Source of the DNA: Strobilurus pachycystidiatus
Lineage: Eukaryota > Basidiomycota > Agaricomycetes > Agaricales > Physalacriaceae
Direction: 5' to 3'
DNA: 64,000 nt
Assembly (NCBI GenBank): GCA_019915135.1
Contig: JAHLMK010000002.1
Span: forward strand, 2,542,001-2,606,000
Shown here: piece by piece, positions 32,395 to 43,213 of the stretch
Layout: each line of letters opens with the position of its first letter
Position numbering within the stretch: position 1 is the first letter of the stretch
Notes under the pieces: model-generated
Database searches by the model: none
The model's input: the letters and a program-made list of their open reading frames with translations, nothing else
What the model was told of the DNA's origin: nothing
Translations under genes and position numbers: made by a program

Positions 32395-34238
32395 TCGTCG
32401 TTTTATCTGCTCCTTTGAAGCCACCGCCTTGCGTGTAGAGCGCGCAATAACTTTGTCACATACTTAGCCTCACTACACACTTCTGATAGACTCCTGCGGC
32501 TATACTCGCACCTATATAGCCGCGGGACACGAAGTAACCTAGTTGATCAGAATCTCGATGCTCAGATAAAGCTCCGTATAACTTTTTCTTCATTTCAATG
32601 CAACACAGTTCAGACAGCAGCGTGCCGTGCCTGATAGTAGAAGGTCAAATTCAAGAACAGCTGGCGAGATTGAATACTGCAACTTACGTGAAGCTTTGGA
32701 CGGCATTCCTGAGCCCAATGAAATGGCAGTTAGGTGCAGCCGGGACACAATCAAGATCAGTTCAGTTCAGCCTTCCCCTGGTTAGAAGACCGCTGAAAAT
32801 TTCGCGCACAATCCCATGTGGTCAAGGTACTGCGAAAATACTGGTTCTCAGGACAGTATTATGGGCTACGAACTTCAGGCATGGCAACAGCTTCCAGCAG
32901 CATCGATTTGCTGTACTGGCCCGCCCGGGTCAGGGCCTCTACACTCCTGCGGTAGCCAGTGTGATTTAGTGGCAAGAAGACAGCCTGCGGAGGATGTCAC
33001 ATACTAATTCGCAGAGAGACGAAAAATTTCTTCTTCTCCCTCAACGCCATCGTATGACTCGTAGCGGAGGATAAGAGTCCGTGCTCAGATCGGCATATTT
33101 CCTTTGCAAAGGGTCATTCGTGGGTGATGAACGATTCCTCCTGATGAGGGCACGGCAAAGAGCGTTTACTCGCAGCGCGGCGTAGCGTAGACCTATGTAA
33201 CAGTTGAGACCTAGACACGGGCGCTCCGGGGAATAGATGTTGAGCTTCGCGTACTTGAATCTACATGATCTCCATTCAATCAATACATACACGGGATGGC
33301 TGAACGCAGCTCAAATTACAGAGCTTTCAACTGGACTTGATGTCACCATCGTTCAGTTTGCCGACATAGCGCAGTATTGCACATCAGTTGAAGGAAGCGG
33401 GCCGGGAGACTCGAGGTATGATTCAGTCTCTGCGTTTGAGTGCACAGTTGACGTACAGTGGTTCGAGGGTGATTATGTTTGGATGGAGGCACTCGGAATC
33501 ATGACGGGAGGGCGTTCAACTCGACGGGCGTCTAACTTGATACGCAGTATGACGCACCAAGAGGCCAATAAACCTGTCGCGAATTAATCGGATACATCAC
33601 GACTTGGGCGCAGACTCTTCCGAGGCAATCGCAGAGAACTCCGGGTAGCCAAGCTTTGAGAAAATGATCATTAATGCTCGACAAGTTATTGATGAGAAAA
33701 ACCTCGGGATGCTCGTTTGGTCTCGTTCCCGTAAGGGTTGGTCATTGGTGAGAGGTAGCGCGAAAGCGCATGGAGTCAACAATACTCAGGGGATATATTG
33801 CATTTTGAGAGCTCGCAGAGTCGTACGGTGCGACACTATTAGCGTGCAGTGTCTCTTCTATTTCTCACTTCCCTGAGGGCCCTAAGAGGTCTGTGTCAGT
33901 GATACACCTGAACTGAGATTGCCTACGGACCTGGAGATCCGCGTAAGACAGGTGGCGCATATCAGCGACAACATCATCGAGTACACTTAGCGTAATAGCG
34001 ATGGAGCAAGGGGTCTAGAGATAGCAGAAATAGACATGTTCACTTTCCGTTTCTGTTGTGCTTCTGGAGGGATGAATGTTGTGAGTAAAGATCACGAGCA
34101 ACCTGATCGTTACGAGTCCTTGACTCCCGACCGCCTCAGTCCACATTTGTTCTGATCACCGCCCACGCGACCTTCCCGTTGTCAGTGTGTACACTATCCA
34201 TCGAAATTCCCTTTCGTCGCTCATTGTCCTCTTTGTGA
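32395..34238. other. Gene-poor stretch of about 1.8 kb
   Basis: ORFs such as 33237-33587 (plus) are open but lack recognisable domains or splice support. No repeats stand out by eye. Confidence 0.35.
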
Positions 34239-34917
34239 ATGTTCGTTGACCGCCGCCGCGGACTCCCGCAAGAGCTCTCCGATACTACCTCGCAACACCG
34301 CAGACGTCCTACGAAGCATTGCAGTCCTCAAGGCCTCTCCTCCCTCAAAGCTTGCCGACCTGCCGCATCGCCTCCCGTAGCCATCTGCGCTCGAAACACT
34401 GCATTTCCTCGGCGGACGCTAGAGTTGGCCCTCCATTGCGAGACTACCTCAGCCACCCCCAGCTCTTCAACCGCAAGGCCCTTTCGCACGCCTATGATTC
34501 CGACATCCAACCAGTGATCCGAAGACTGGAGGACCCGACACTCTACGCCCCTTCCCCAAGTGTCATCACATCGAGCTCACTAAATTCCTTGCTTTTCTGG
34601 CCAATGGCATCAATCTCCTTCTCCATGCCTTTCGCATTCCTGGCTCTTCCATGATCGCCACATCCGCCGTAGACATACAGCGGGGTCGCGCGCGCCCAAG
34701 AACTTCGGTGCGGCTCGGCAAGATCGCACTACTCAAGGCGTTCCGCGACCAAGACGTTCCGTATATCATCACATTGCCTCCAGATATCAGCGTCAAGCCA
34801 ACTCGTTATGTGGATAGCTCGCTGGAAAGGAACGCAATTTTGACTCTCGAGGAGGATGAGGAGTCCGTCCGTCCGTCCTATATCGAGAAGGGCAGACACG
34901 GTAACCAGGAAGTGTGA
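34239..34917 (+). pseudogene. F-box-like gene remnant upstream of Fic gene
   Basis: Begins with Met-Phe-VDRRRGLPQELSD, close to the N-terminus at 43633 (VDRRHELTQELFHRIL), which is how this F-box subfamily starts. A frame change follows within 50 bp, then a Cys-Arg-Ile-Ala-Ser-Arg segment like the middle of F-box cores, then a protein-like reading in another frame (FLANGINLLLHAFRIPGSS ... DVPYIITLPPDISVKP) to a stop at 34917. Several frame breaks cannot be fixed with GT-AG introns, so it is probably degenerate. The C-terminal half could be an unrelated unknown gene. Confidence 0.45.
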
Positions 34918-35849
34918 AGAATGCAGAAGAATGTGTGATGCATCACAAAGGCCGTTGGAAAAAGTTGAGACGACGTTCAGTAACGTAAAAGCAACATAAA
35001 TAGAGGAAGGTACGAGAAGGAAGGAATGTCTCGGAAATGATTGTAAGGACGAAGAGTCCGTAGCGTATCGAAGGCGAAGGATAGAACCATGAACATCAAA
35101 TGGATACGTGGGAAGAGGACGCGACGAAGGTCGTTAGGGATGTTTAAACAAGAGCGGAGGATGGTTCGAAGCAAATTTGTCCTGGCTGGCGAGAGAGTGC
35201 GTGCGAACGAAAACGCCGGTTGCGTCGTGCAACGATGGTACGACAACGTCGAGCGTCGTTGCCCCTCACTATTGTCGCTCGGATGCACCAAGGCATATTC
35301 GTCACAGCCAAGTCTTGTGGAAAGAGGTCGAGTCAGCACCGGAGCGGCAAGAAAATCAAATAAACATACAAAGGAAGAGGGAATCTCTTTCCAGGAGCGA
35401 TCTTGCGCGACATGCAATGGTTGAGAGGTGAATCGAGGCGGGATTAGCGCGACGAGATTCAGTGTCCCAGCGTGCGTCCGGTGTTCGTGTTTGTTGTGTT
35501 ATACGGCCACTTGACGTCCGCACTGATAGGCTATGTAGAAGAGGAAATGATGCTGGCGGCATATACTAATAGCGAGTGGCCATGCTGGTGAGGAACGCGC
35601 TGCGACGGCGCCCGTAGGATGAGGATGCTCTGGAATGACTGCGCGCGCGGCGACAATGCTATCGGGAGGAGGTACTGCAAAGGCCCAAATGATGTTGGTT
35701 TGGGATAAGCCATGGTGGCACGTGTGGCGGGGCGCCGTGTTTCGGCAATCAATAAATCGATCAAGATCGGCACGGATGTGAACGTCCCATTGATTCAACC
35801 CCGACACCATCTTCACTTCCTCCCATCACGATCCCGAACAGCCACTGCT
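34918..35849. other. Intergenic, no supported gene
   Basis: ORFs on both strands overlap each other, with no domain support. The final 150 bp should contain the promoter of the Fic gene. Confidence 0.35.
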
Positions 35850-37252
35850 ATGGCCTTGGCTATGACCGTGAAGTATTGGTCTCAGCCCATCCTTCGGGTA
35901 TGTCTCATGCTCAGCACGGAACATTGAATTCATCTATCCAAGGAATTACCGAGTTGCCTAACCGCCGATGAGGTGGACCTTCTCAACCGTCAATTCACAT
36001 TAGTCAAGAGGGCTTTCGTCTATGATATGCTCATCCAAAGACATGGACCGCATGCGTTCCTGTTGGTCTCCTATGCTCTTGCTCTATGGCACTTGGATAG
36101 CGCGGCTGTAGCCCTCGAAGTATTTCAACTGGCAAGCATCGTGTGGGTCGTCTATACTAGTCTCTGACTCCTTTCAGGCCTCCAATAAACTCCACGAGAG
36201 TGAAATTTGCGAACCCAAACTTGATGCTCTTATTCTCAGGGAAAGAATTGCGCTCGATGATCGGTCACGCCACATCCTCTCCGTGTCCCGCAGTCGTTAG
36301 TGATCAGCTCATCTATTCTTCTAGAAGCTGGGTACTCAACTGTTCTCAGTAAATTATGCTCAGAAATGGAAACCGACCGAGGCACACCAATATCCGTCAG
36401 AGTGCAGGCAGGTGGCTATCGAACATGCCAAGATCAAATCGATATGGGATCAGTCCCTCACTCAGAATCCTGTCCTCCTGAGGCGTTATCTTGACGCAAT
36501 CGCCATTGAGTCGAACCGCGTTGAGAATGTCTTCGTCATCACTGACTGGGTGAGTGCGCAACACTACTACACGGGACGTTCAATGGACTCACGACTAGGT
36601 AGTCTGCCCAAGATCTTATACGACAAGGAGTCGTCGCAGGAACTCTTCGAATTGAGGGTCACAGCGCCATCATAGACGGTGCGACTATACGCACCATCAC
36701 GCAAGACACGCTCGCAGTGAGGTCAAATTATTACGCCTTCTCACCCATTACTCATGCTCCGTATGAGGCTTATGAGCTTCTAGCATCTGTCGTTCAAGAT
36801 TCAACAAAATTGAACGCGGATTTTGTTCGGAGCGTTCACTGTCGACTAATGCAGACATGCCAGTTTTCGAAGGTCTATATTCCGCCTGGTAGGACTCGAA
36901 CGGAAACGATGCAGACGGTCTGCATATCGGGTGCTTCACCGATTGAATGCTGCCCGTATCCCGAAGTTGATGAGGAACTCGATCGCATTTGCTGCAAAGC
37001 CAAGGTGCGCACGGTCTCTCGTTGCCTTGGCTCGGGACTCAACCAACTTCGGGACTGCGCCAGGAATATATCGTCGATGCTCAGAACCCATTCGCTTCAG
37101 CTTCCTGGCTACATCTTGTCCTGGCTCGATGTCATCCATTCAATGTGAGCTCTTGACGCATCAGTTCAATGAGACCGCCCTCAACCCACGATTGTAGGAT
37201 GGGAACGGTCGCACAACGCGCCTCATCGCGTCAATTCCTCTCCTGATGCATG

Positions 37253-37570
37253 TATAGACCAGGTGGTCTGGGCGTAACCTGCAGGGACACGACGAGTCGG
37301 GTAAGCTCCTCAGACAGTCTGGATGATGGTAGACAGCTCTTATATACCTGCAGGGACACGACGAGTCGGGTAAGCTACGGTATCTAGTGAGTACTATGTA
37401 GTAAGATGAAATAGAGAGCGAACGTACCTCCTCAGACAGTCTGGATGATGGTAGACAGCTGAGGAGGACATGGCCATATGCGGCCGCATATACGTACACG
37501 TGATCGAATCACGTCCAGGCGCTAGCTAACCGAGATCTAATAGAGTGGGAGATAACCTATCATGCCAACA
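37253..37570 (-). repeat. 3' LTR of the copia element
   Basis: 318 bp, apparently identical to the LTR at 42896-43213. Its outer end meets Fic coding sequence at 37252. The RT-RH frame ends about 10 nt inside it. Confidence 0.93.
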
Positions 37571-39428
37571 CACCCCCATCTTCCGCGGAGGAAGATCTCG
37601 AGACTAAACCCAAATAAATGCAGTGCTTCCTATGAAGCGGCGCGGATTCAATGAGCTTCGTGAAGATGTCGGCCGTCATGTCCTCGGTCGAGACCCAGGA
37701 AGTGCGAAAGGCGCCGGTTGCTAGATGTTCGCGAATGAAGTGGTAGCGAATATCTATGTGTTTCATGCGGGCGGAGTTCGAGGGTTTCGAGGATACGTCG
37801 AGGGAGCCTTGATTATCGCCGAGTAAAGGGAATGGCTTCGGAAGGGGAAGTTCATACACCGTGGTGAAGAGCTTGACCCAGATCATCTCCTTCATCACAT
37901 GGGTCATGCCCATGTACTCCGATTCCGTGGAGGATAGCGCCGTGGTCTTCTGCTTAACCGCAGACCAGGAGACCAACCCGTTATACAGGAAGATCGCATA
38001 GCCCGAGATACTCTTTCGATCCGATTCATCTGTCGCCCAGTCCGCATCCGTGAATGCAGCGTTACCACGCGGGATAGCGTCAGGACCGACACGTTCCTTT
38101 ATGAAAGGACCGCCGTATTCAAGAACGTAATCTTTGGTGCCAGCGAGGTAACGAAGAACGTGTTTTGCAGCGAGCAGATGAGCGCGAGTCGGTTTGGAGT
38201 TGAACTGGCCAAGGGCCATGGCAGAGTATGCGAGGTCGGGACGGGTAGTAAGGGCGAGCCACAGTAAGGATCCGACGAGGGCCTGGTAGCGGGCAGTGAT
38301 GTCGGTGTCGGCGCAATCGGGTAAAGCGTTGGGCGGAGGAGGAGGAAGGAGATGGAGGCGTTGGCGAAGAGGTGTGGGAGACGTTGTACAAGCGAGCATA
38401 TCGTAAGAAGTAAGTAAGTCTAAAATAAAGTGTTCTTGGGAGAGGTATAGTTTACGTTCACTACGATTACGAGTAATAGAAATTCCGAGATACTTTTTAA
38501 TGGGTCCAAGGTCCTTGATGTCGTACTTTAATCTAATGCAGTCCAGAAACCAAGCGTAAAGAGCGGGCGAGTTTGTGATGACAAGACCATCGTCGACGTG
38601 AATCGGAATCGTTAAGAAGACACGTTCGTGCCCCAAAGGTATAGATATCGAAGAGGCAGGCGGAACGACCCAAGAGCCGTGAAATACGGCGTTATCGACA
38701 GGTGAGGGATGAAGACCGATATCGCGAAGAGTAGACGCAAATTCGTGAAACCATTCGTGGCCAGCTTGCTTGAGTCCGTATATCGCCTTCTTAGCGCGCA
38801 AGACGGTAGACGAGTCGTCCTCGGGGAAACCTGGGATTTGCTTCATGAATATGATGTCCTTCAATGAAGCGTTCAAGAATGCAGTCTTAACGTCAAACGT
38901 GTAAATCTCCAGATCCTCTTGTGCCGCGTATGCGAGTAGCGTACGCGAACTAACGATTTTCGCGACCGGTGCGTACGAGTCCTTCCAATCTTCGTCGCGT
39001 TGATGGTGCCCGAAAGCGACGAGGCGAGCTTTATGTCGAATGACTGCGTTCGTTATAGGGTCGAACTTGAAGGTGAATACCCACTTCATCCCGATCGCTT
39101 TGCGGTCTGCAGGGAGCGAAGTCCGTTCGAAGACGTCGTTTTTGAACATCGATTCGATTTCTTCTTTCATCGCAGCGTGCCAGCTAGCGCTATCAGGGCG
39201 TGCCATAGCCTCGTGATAGGAGCAAGGTGGTTTGCTAAGATCCCAGGTTCGAGAGCGTCGAGGATCGTGGTGGGCGATGAAAGCGGATGGATAGGGAGTC
39301 AAGTATTCGTCTTCGTAGGAACTGAGCAGCGTTGCATGTTGCATCAGAATCGAGCAGAAGGATCTCGTCCATGCAGAACAGGGACGTGTAGTCCGCGAGA
39401 ACCTCGGGAGACGGAACGGGTAGAGCAT
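37560..39428 (-). CDS. Copia reverse transcriptase-RNase H ORF (shifted frame)
   Basis: 622 codons open from 39428, overlapping the gag-PR-IN frame by about 190 nt. The polyprotein reading passes into this frame near its residues 28-35, so the listed N-terminus is not a real start. RT: WHAAMKEEIESMFKNDVFE, KAIGMKWVFTFKFDPI, RHKARLVAFGHHQRDEDW, YAPVAKIVSSRTLLAYAA and the active site IPIHVDDG (VDD, where YVDD is usual). RNase H: AAFTDADWATDESDRKSISG and TTALSSTESEYMGM, then MKHIDIRYHFIREHL and DIFTKLIESAPLHRK. It ends a few bases inside the 3' LTR. A single-base shift separates it from integrase; it may be a mutation or a recoding site. Confidence 0.88.
   Translation of the reverse strand: MLYPFRLPRFSRTTRPCSAWTRSFCSILMQHATLLSSYEDEYLTPYPSAFIAHHDPRRSRTWDLSKPPCSYHEAMARPDSASWHAAMKEEIESMFKNDVFERTSLPADRKAIGMKWVFTFKFDPITNAVIRHKARLVAFGHHQRDEDWKDSYAPVAKIVSSRTLLAYAAQEDLEIYTFDVKTAFLNASLKDIIFMKQIPGFPEDDSSTVLRAKKAIYGLKQAGHEWFHEFASTLRDIGLHPSPVDNAVFHGSWVVPPASSISIPLGHERVFLTIPIHVDDGLVITNSPALYAWFLDCIRLKYDIKDLGPIKKYLGISITRNRSERKLYLSQEHFILDLLTSYDMLACTTSPTPLRQRLHLLPPPPPNALPDCADTDITARYQALVGSLLWLALTTRPDLAYSAMALGQFNSKPTRAHLLAAKHVLRYLAGTKDYVLEYGGPFIKERVGPDAIPRGNAAFTDADWATDESDRKSISGYAIFLYNGLVSWSAVKQKTTALSSTESEYMGMTHVMKEMIWVKLFTTVYELPLPKPFPLLGDNQGSLDVSSKPSNSARMKHIDIRYHFIREHLATGAFRTSWVSTEDMTADIFTKLIESAPLHRKHCIYLGLVSRSSSAEDGGVLA
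37571..37584 (-). other. Polypurine tract of the copia element
   Basis: The minus strand reads GGAAGATGGGGGTG immediately upstream of the 3' LTR start TGTTGG, the expected position for plus-strand priming. Confidence 0.75.
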
Positions 39429-42400
39429 TCTGCTTCATACGCGTTTCCTGTATCAGGTCAAGCGTCGCGAGGTAGCCAGCCTCTAACGCAATGAGACCAG
39501 CAGGTGTCAAGTCGTTCGCGAGGTTCCGCTTGGGTTTGCGTAATGCGATGGGAAGGTCGTCGTCGGTCTGGGTTTGGAAGGGAACGTCTAGAAATGATGA
39601 CTTTGAGCTTAGCTTGCCAGGCGTCGACTCGTCAAAAATAACGTGGTTCACAGTCCAGTAAGCGCCTTTCAGGTCGCGAACAATCCAACCAATAGAGTCA
39701 GGCGGGTAGCCGACAAAAATTCCTTCGAAACCCTTGGGACCGCCTTTGCGCCGATATTCGGATTTGAGGTGAACATAGACGCGACACCCCCATACTCGAA
39801 CGTTCGATAAGTCGGGTTTCTTGCCTTTGCGAAGTTCGTAGGCGGTCTTGTCTTTGGGAAGAGTGGATGAAGGGAGGCGAACGAACATGTATACGGCAGC
39901 AGTAACCGCATCGGCCCAGAAACTAGCGGGTAGACCGGCGTGCGCCATCATAGTCATTGCGCGATCTTGGATAGTGCGGATAAAACGTTCGACTTTGCCG
40001 TTCTGTTGATGAGCGTAGGGGACTGAGGTCTGATGGATGATACCACGAGAACGAAGGTGGTTTCCAAGGTCGCCCTTGATGAGCTCGGGTGCACAATCCG
40101 TCCGAACTGCCTTGATTCGTCGCGACATCTCGAGTTCAATCCTAGCTTCAAAGTCGAGGTAGGCTTGGAAAGCGTCGCTTTTGAGCTTTAGACAGGGAGC
40201 CTCGGCCCAGTTCATGGCGTCATCAAGGATAGCCAAGAAGTACTGCTCTTTGCGAGGAGACAGCACCGGAAAGGGACCACAAGTGTCCATGTGAATGAGG
40301 TCGCATGGATTCTCTGCGCGATGACCGTGGTTATCGTATGGGAACGCAGCGAACTTGCCGATAAGGCACGAGGAACAGATACTGTCCAAGACCTTTCCAT
40401 CCCATTTGACGCCAGTGGCGTATCCTCCCTTGAGCGTAAGAGTTGTAATATCGCGCCCAGGATGTAAGAGGCGACAATGCCAAGTGTACCAGTCGTTTTT
40501 GAGTTTAGGGAATGGCGAGGGCATGGCCGCGAAGGCACCGTCGGACTCGGCTGGTGAAACGACGGCGGCATGAAGGAAGGTAAGACGTCGCACAACGCGT
40601 GCTGCGAAAGCGACACCACTCAACGTTGCATGGGTACGCGGAAAGAAGAAACGCGTAAACTTGTGGCCAAAGAGTACGAACATCCCGCGTTCCGTGAGAG
40701 CGCCGACAGAGAGAAGATTGATTGGCGCGTCAGGAGCGTAAACGCAGTCGTGAAGAATGAGGACGACGTGTTGGCCGGTAGTAGTGCGAATGCGCAAGCG
40801 AACTTCGCCCCGACCTAGAGTATTGAGGGTCCCGCAGTTGGCAGTGCGGATCTTGACCGAATCGTCGTCTTCATACGTCCAGAAAGCGTTGTGGTCGTTG
40901 AAGATGTGAATAGTGCATCCCGAATCAGAGAGGCAAGCGCAGCGCGAGGCGACAGCCTTGACGTCCGGATCGTCCTTCATGTCGATGAATGCAGTACCGG
41001 GTTCCTCGATGGGGCGGACAATTGAGGCAAACGACTCATAGGCAAAAATCAAGTCATCATTATGGGCCAAGGACGCGATGGGTTCATCTAAATCGGGATA
41101 ATCGTCCGGTTCTTCATCAATGCTCTCCAACCCCTCATCAAGCTCTTCAGCAACAAAAGCACGAGCACCCCCATGACGAGGGCGGTCGCGGTCGCGGTCG
41201 CGATCACGAGGCCGATGCTCGGCAGGCGCTGGCGAGGGCGCGGGCGGAGCAGCGGGCTGAGTTCCGTTGGCAGCGGAATCGGCGGTGCGAGGAGGACGGT
41301 TCTGTGAGCGAGTGTTCGAGTTAGAGCTGAGGGACTGGGCGGCAGGAATGCGGTTTGCGGTAGTAACAGTGCGTTGACAGACAGACATGAAGTACTGCTG
41401 GGTCACTTCGACAGGAGTGAAGTTGCAGATGTTCTCAACATCGTCGCGAACGATGTCGAAGACGTGATTGGCGTTGAGATTCTTGGTGAAGTTCAACAGA
41501 ATGTCAATCCAGGTGAACTGGTACCCAGACGCGATGAGAGCAGAGACGCAGGCCTTCCATTTCTCGACGTAGCGAATCGTCTGGTCGCGGCCATAGTGGC
41601 ACATGTAGGTTCGCATAGACTCGCGGAGCTGGTACCCAGAGGAAGCATCCGAGATACCGTAGTTGGTAGAGAGGTACTCGAACAGCACACGCGCCGTGAG
41701 ATGAGGCGTATCGTCGATGGATGGGATCGAGAGATGAATCTCAGGCGAAAGGGCAGCGGTAAGGATCTGGCAAGCGACGGAATCCTTACGCGCCCAAGAC
41801 GTGTATGCGCTGACCTCGGCTGGAGTCGGGTTCTGCCCAAGGCGAGGGCGCAGAGCAGGAATGCGCTGAGGGTCCAGTTGGCCCGATGCGAGTAAAGCTT
41901 GGTCCGGCGTTCCACATACATGCGCGTAAACGTTATACTGCCAGAGTAAAGCCGACGTCGGTCGATACCATGCAGACCAGTTCACGCGACCCAAAAGCTT
42001 CGGAATGTGCCCCGCAGAATTAGAAGAAAAAGAAATAACAGGTTCAGGACGAATATAAGAAGGATCAATTTGAACAACAGGAGCGGGGATCTGTGGCCAT
42101 TGAGGCCAAGGAGGAAAGGGAGGGAAAGCGAAATTTGGTTGGGGAACATTAATGTAAGGCTGGGGAACTGTAATCTGGGGAGGAGCGACGTTGATTTGCG
42201 GAGGCGCAACGGAAATATTGGGAGCGGGAATGGAAATGTTGGGTGCAGAGACATTGAATTGGGCAGGAGGGAATTGAAAATCAGGTGGGAGTCGGTAAAA
42301 GGAAAGGTGCGAATTATCGCCATGAGGCACAGGGCCTCCCTGTCCAGGGACAAAAGGGAGGGGACGCCCAGACGCGGAGTCCGGAAGCGACGCACCCTGG

Positions 42401-42645
42401 GAGGCGGGGAATGATTGGGAAGGATGTGGGGAATAAAAGAAACCATGGAACGGAAAATTACCAGGGGCAACACTCGGAGCTTGGGGAGGCGGACCAGAAA
42501 GCGGAACGACGGGCGGGGGCCGACTGGCAGCGTCGGTAGACGGCGCACGCGTTGGAGGCCGGGCGTCAGCTGAAGGATCGCGACGTGGGCCGGCAGGAGA
42601 GGTGGCAGTGCGAGTCCGCTGGCGGGACGGAGTGCGTGAGGTCAT
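39235..42645 (-). CDS. Copia gag-protease-integrase ORF
   Basis: 1136 codons from the ATG at 42645. Order: Pro/Ala-rich leader, Gag region (retrotrans_gag/UBN2-like; RVLFEYLSTNYGISDASSGY), an Arg/Asp-rich linker (RPRDRDRDRDRPRHGG) where a CCHC knuckle might be expected but none is seen, aspartic protease active site (CLSDSGCTIHIFND), the integrase zinc-binding region (WHCRLLHPGRD ... CSSCLIGKFAAFPY), the catalytic core (LIHMDTCGPFPVLS, IKAVRTDCAPELIKG, HQQNGKVERFIRT), and the start of the region before RT. The frame leaves the polyprotein near 39340-39400 and ends at 39235, while RT continues in another frame. Encodes structural and integration functions of the element. Confidence 0.88.
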   Translation of the reverse strand: MTSRTPSRQRTRTATSPAGPRRDPSADARPPTRAPSTDAASRPPPVVPLSGPPPQAPSVAPGNFPFHGFFYSPHPSQSFPASQGASLPDSASGRPLPFVPGQGGPVPHGDNSHLSFYRLPPDFQFPPAQFNVSAPNISIPAPNISVAPPQINVAPPQITVPQPYINVPQPNFAFPPFPPWPQWPQIPAPVVQIDPSYIRPEPVISFSSNSAGHIPKLLGRVNWSAWYRPTSALLWQYNVYAHVCGTPDQALLASGQLDPQRIPALRPRLGQNPTPAEVSAYTSWARKDSVACQILTAALSPEIHLSIPSIDDTPHLTARVLFEYLSTNYGISDASSGYQLRESMRTYMCHYGRDQTIRYVEKWKACVSALIASGYQFTWIDILLNFTKNLNANHVFDIVRDDVENICNFTPVEVTQQYFMSVCQRTVTTANRIPAAQSLSSNSNTRSQNRPPRTADSAANGTQPAAPPAPSPAPAEHRPRDRDRDRDRPRHGGARAFVAEELDEGLESIDEEPDDYPDLDEPIASLAHNDDLIFAYESFASIVRPIEEPGTAFIDMKDDPDVKAVASRCACLSDSGCTIHIFNDHNAFWTYEDDDSVKIRTANCGTLNTLGRGEVRLRIRTTTGQHVVLILHDCVYAPDAPINLLSVGALTERGMFVLFGHKFTRFFFPRTHATLSGVAFAARVVRRLTFLHAAVVSPAESDGAFAAMPSPFPKLKNDWYTWHCRLLHPGRDITTLTLKGGYATGVKWDGKVLDSICSSCLIGKFAAFPYDNHGHRAENPCDLIHMDTCGPFPVLSPRKEQYFLAILDDAMNWAEAPCLKLKSDAFQAYLDFEARIELEMSRRIKAVRTDCAPELIKGDLGNHLRSRGIIHQTSVPYAHQQNGKVERFIRTIQDRAMTMMAHAGLPASFWADAVTAAVYMFVRLPSSTLPKDKTAYELRKGKKPDLSNVRVWGCRVYVHLKSEYRRKGGPKGFEGIFVGYPPDSIGWIVRDLKGAYWTVNHVIFDESTPGKLSSKSSFLDVPFQTQTDDDLPIALRKPKRNLANDLTPAGLIALEAGYLATLDLIQETRMKQNALPVPSPEVLADYTSLFCMDEILLLDSDATCNAAQFLRRRILDSLSIRFHRPPRSSTLSNLGS

Positions 42646-42884
42646 CGGAAAGCGAATATATGCGTCGTAATCGGGGGCTGTACGGGAATGGGCGTCCGTG
42701 AGATGGCCGATGGGGCAGGAAAAGCGTCCGCCGTACCTGAAACGCGAGTAGAACGAGCGGGAAGTCGACTATGGCGAATATGCCGAAAATCAGGCAAGGG
42801 CGAGAAAAAGGCGGCGAGCTGGAGCCGCGAGACCGAAGGGCGAGGGCGATTTTCGAGGTGTTCTGCAAGGCTAAAAGCCGAAGA

Positions 42885-42895
42885 TTCCCATAACC
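42885..42895 (-). other. Primer-binding site of the copia element
   Basis: Directly inside the 5' LTR the minus strand reads GGTTATGGGAA. It resembles copia-type sites that pair with an internal anticodon-region fragment of initiator tRNA-Met (CCCATAACC) rather than with a tRNA 3' end. Confidence 0.55.
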
Positions 42896-43213
42896 TATAG
42901 ACCAGGTGGTCTGGGCGTAACCTGCAGGGACACGACGAGTCGGGTAAGCTCCTCAGACAGTCTGGATGATGGTAGACAGCTCTTATATACCTGCAGGGAC
43001 ACGACGAGTCGGGTAAGCTACGGTATCTAGTGAGTACTATGTAGTAAGATGAAATAGAGAGCGAACGTACCTCCTCAGACAGTCTGGATGATGGTAGACA
43101 GCTGAGGAGGACATGGCCATATGCGGCCGCATATACGTACACGTGATCGAATCACGTCCAGGCGCTAGCTAACCGAGATCTAATAGAGTGGGAGATAACC
43201 TATCATGCCAACA
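42896..43213 (-). repeat. 5' LTR of the copia element
   Basis: 318 bp, starting TGTTGGCATGATAGG on the minus strand and ending GGTCTATA beside the primer-binding site. Contains two copies each of two 31-bp motifs and a 16-bp perfect palindrome. Confidence 0.93.

Larger units (their letters stand above)
37253..43213 (-). mobile_element. Ty1/copia LTR retrotransposon, full length, minus orientation
   Basis: A 5.96-kb element with 318-bp LTRs at each end, a primer-binding site, a polypurine tract, and gag-PR-IN and RT-RH reading frames in copia order (integrase before reverse transcriptase). It sits inside the second half of the Fic gene. The LTRs show no difference by eye, so the insertion is recent. 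No 5-bp target duplication is visible: flanks read GATGCATG and GATATCC, and joining them directly keeps the Fic frame. The LTR termini are TG at the 5' end and TA at the 3' end. Confidence 0.92.

Noticed and set aside
39000..42900. Plus-strand ORFs opposite the copia polyprotein (for example 39000-39494 and 41374-41895)
   Set aside because: They are antisense shadows of the well-supported polyprotein.
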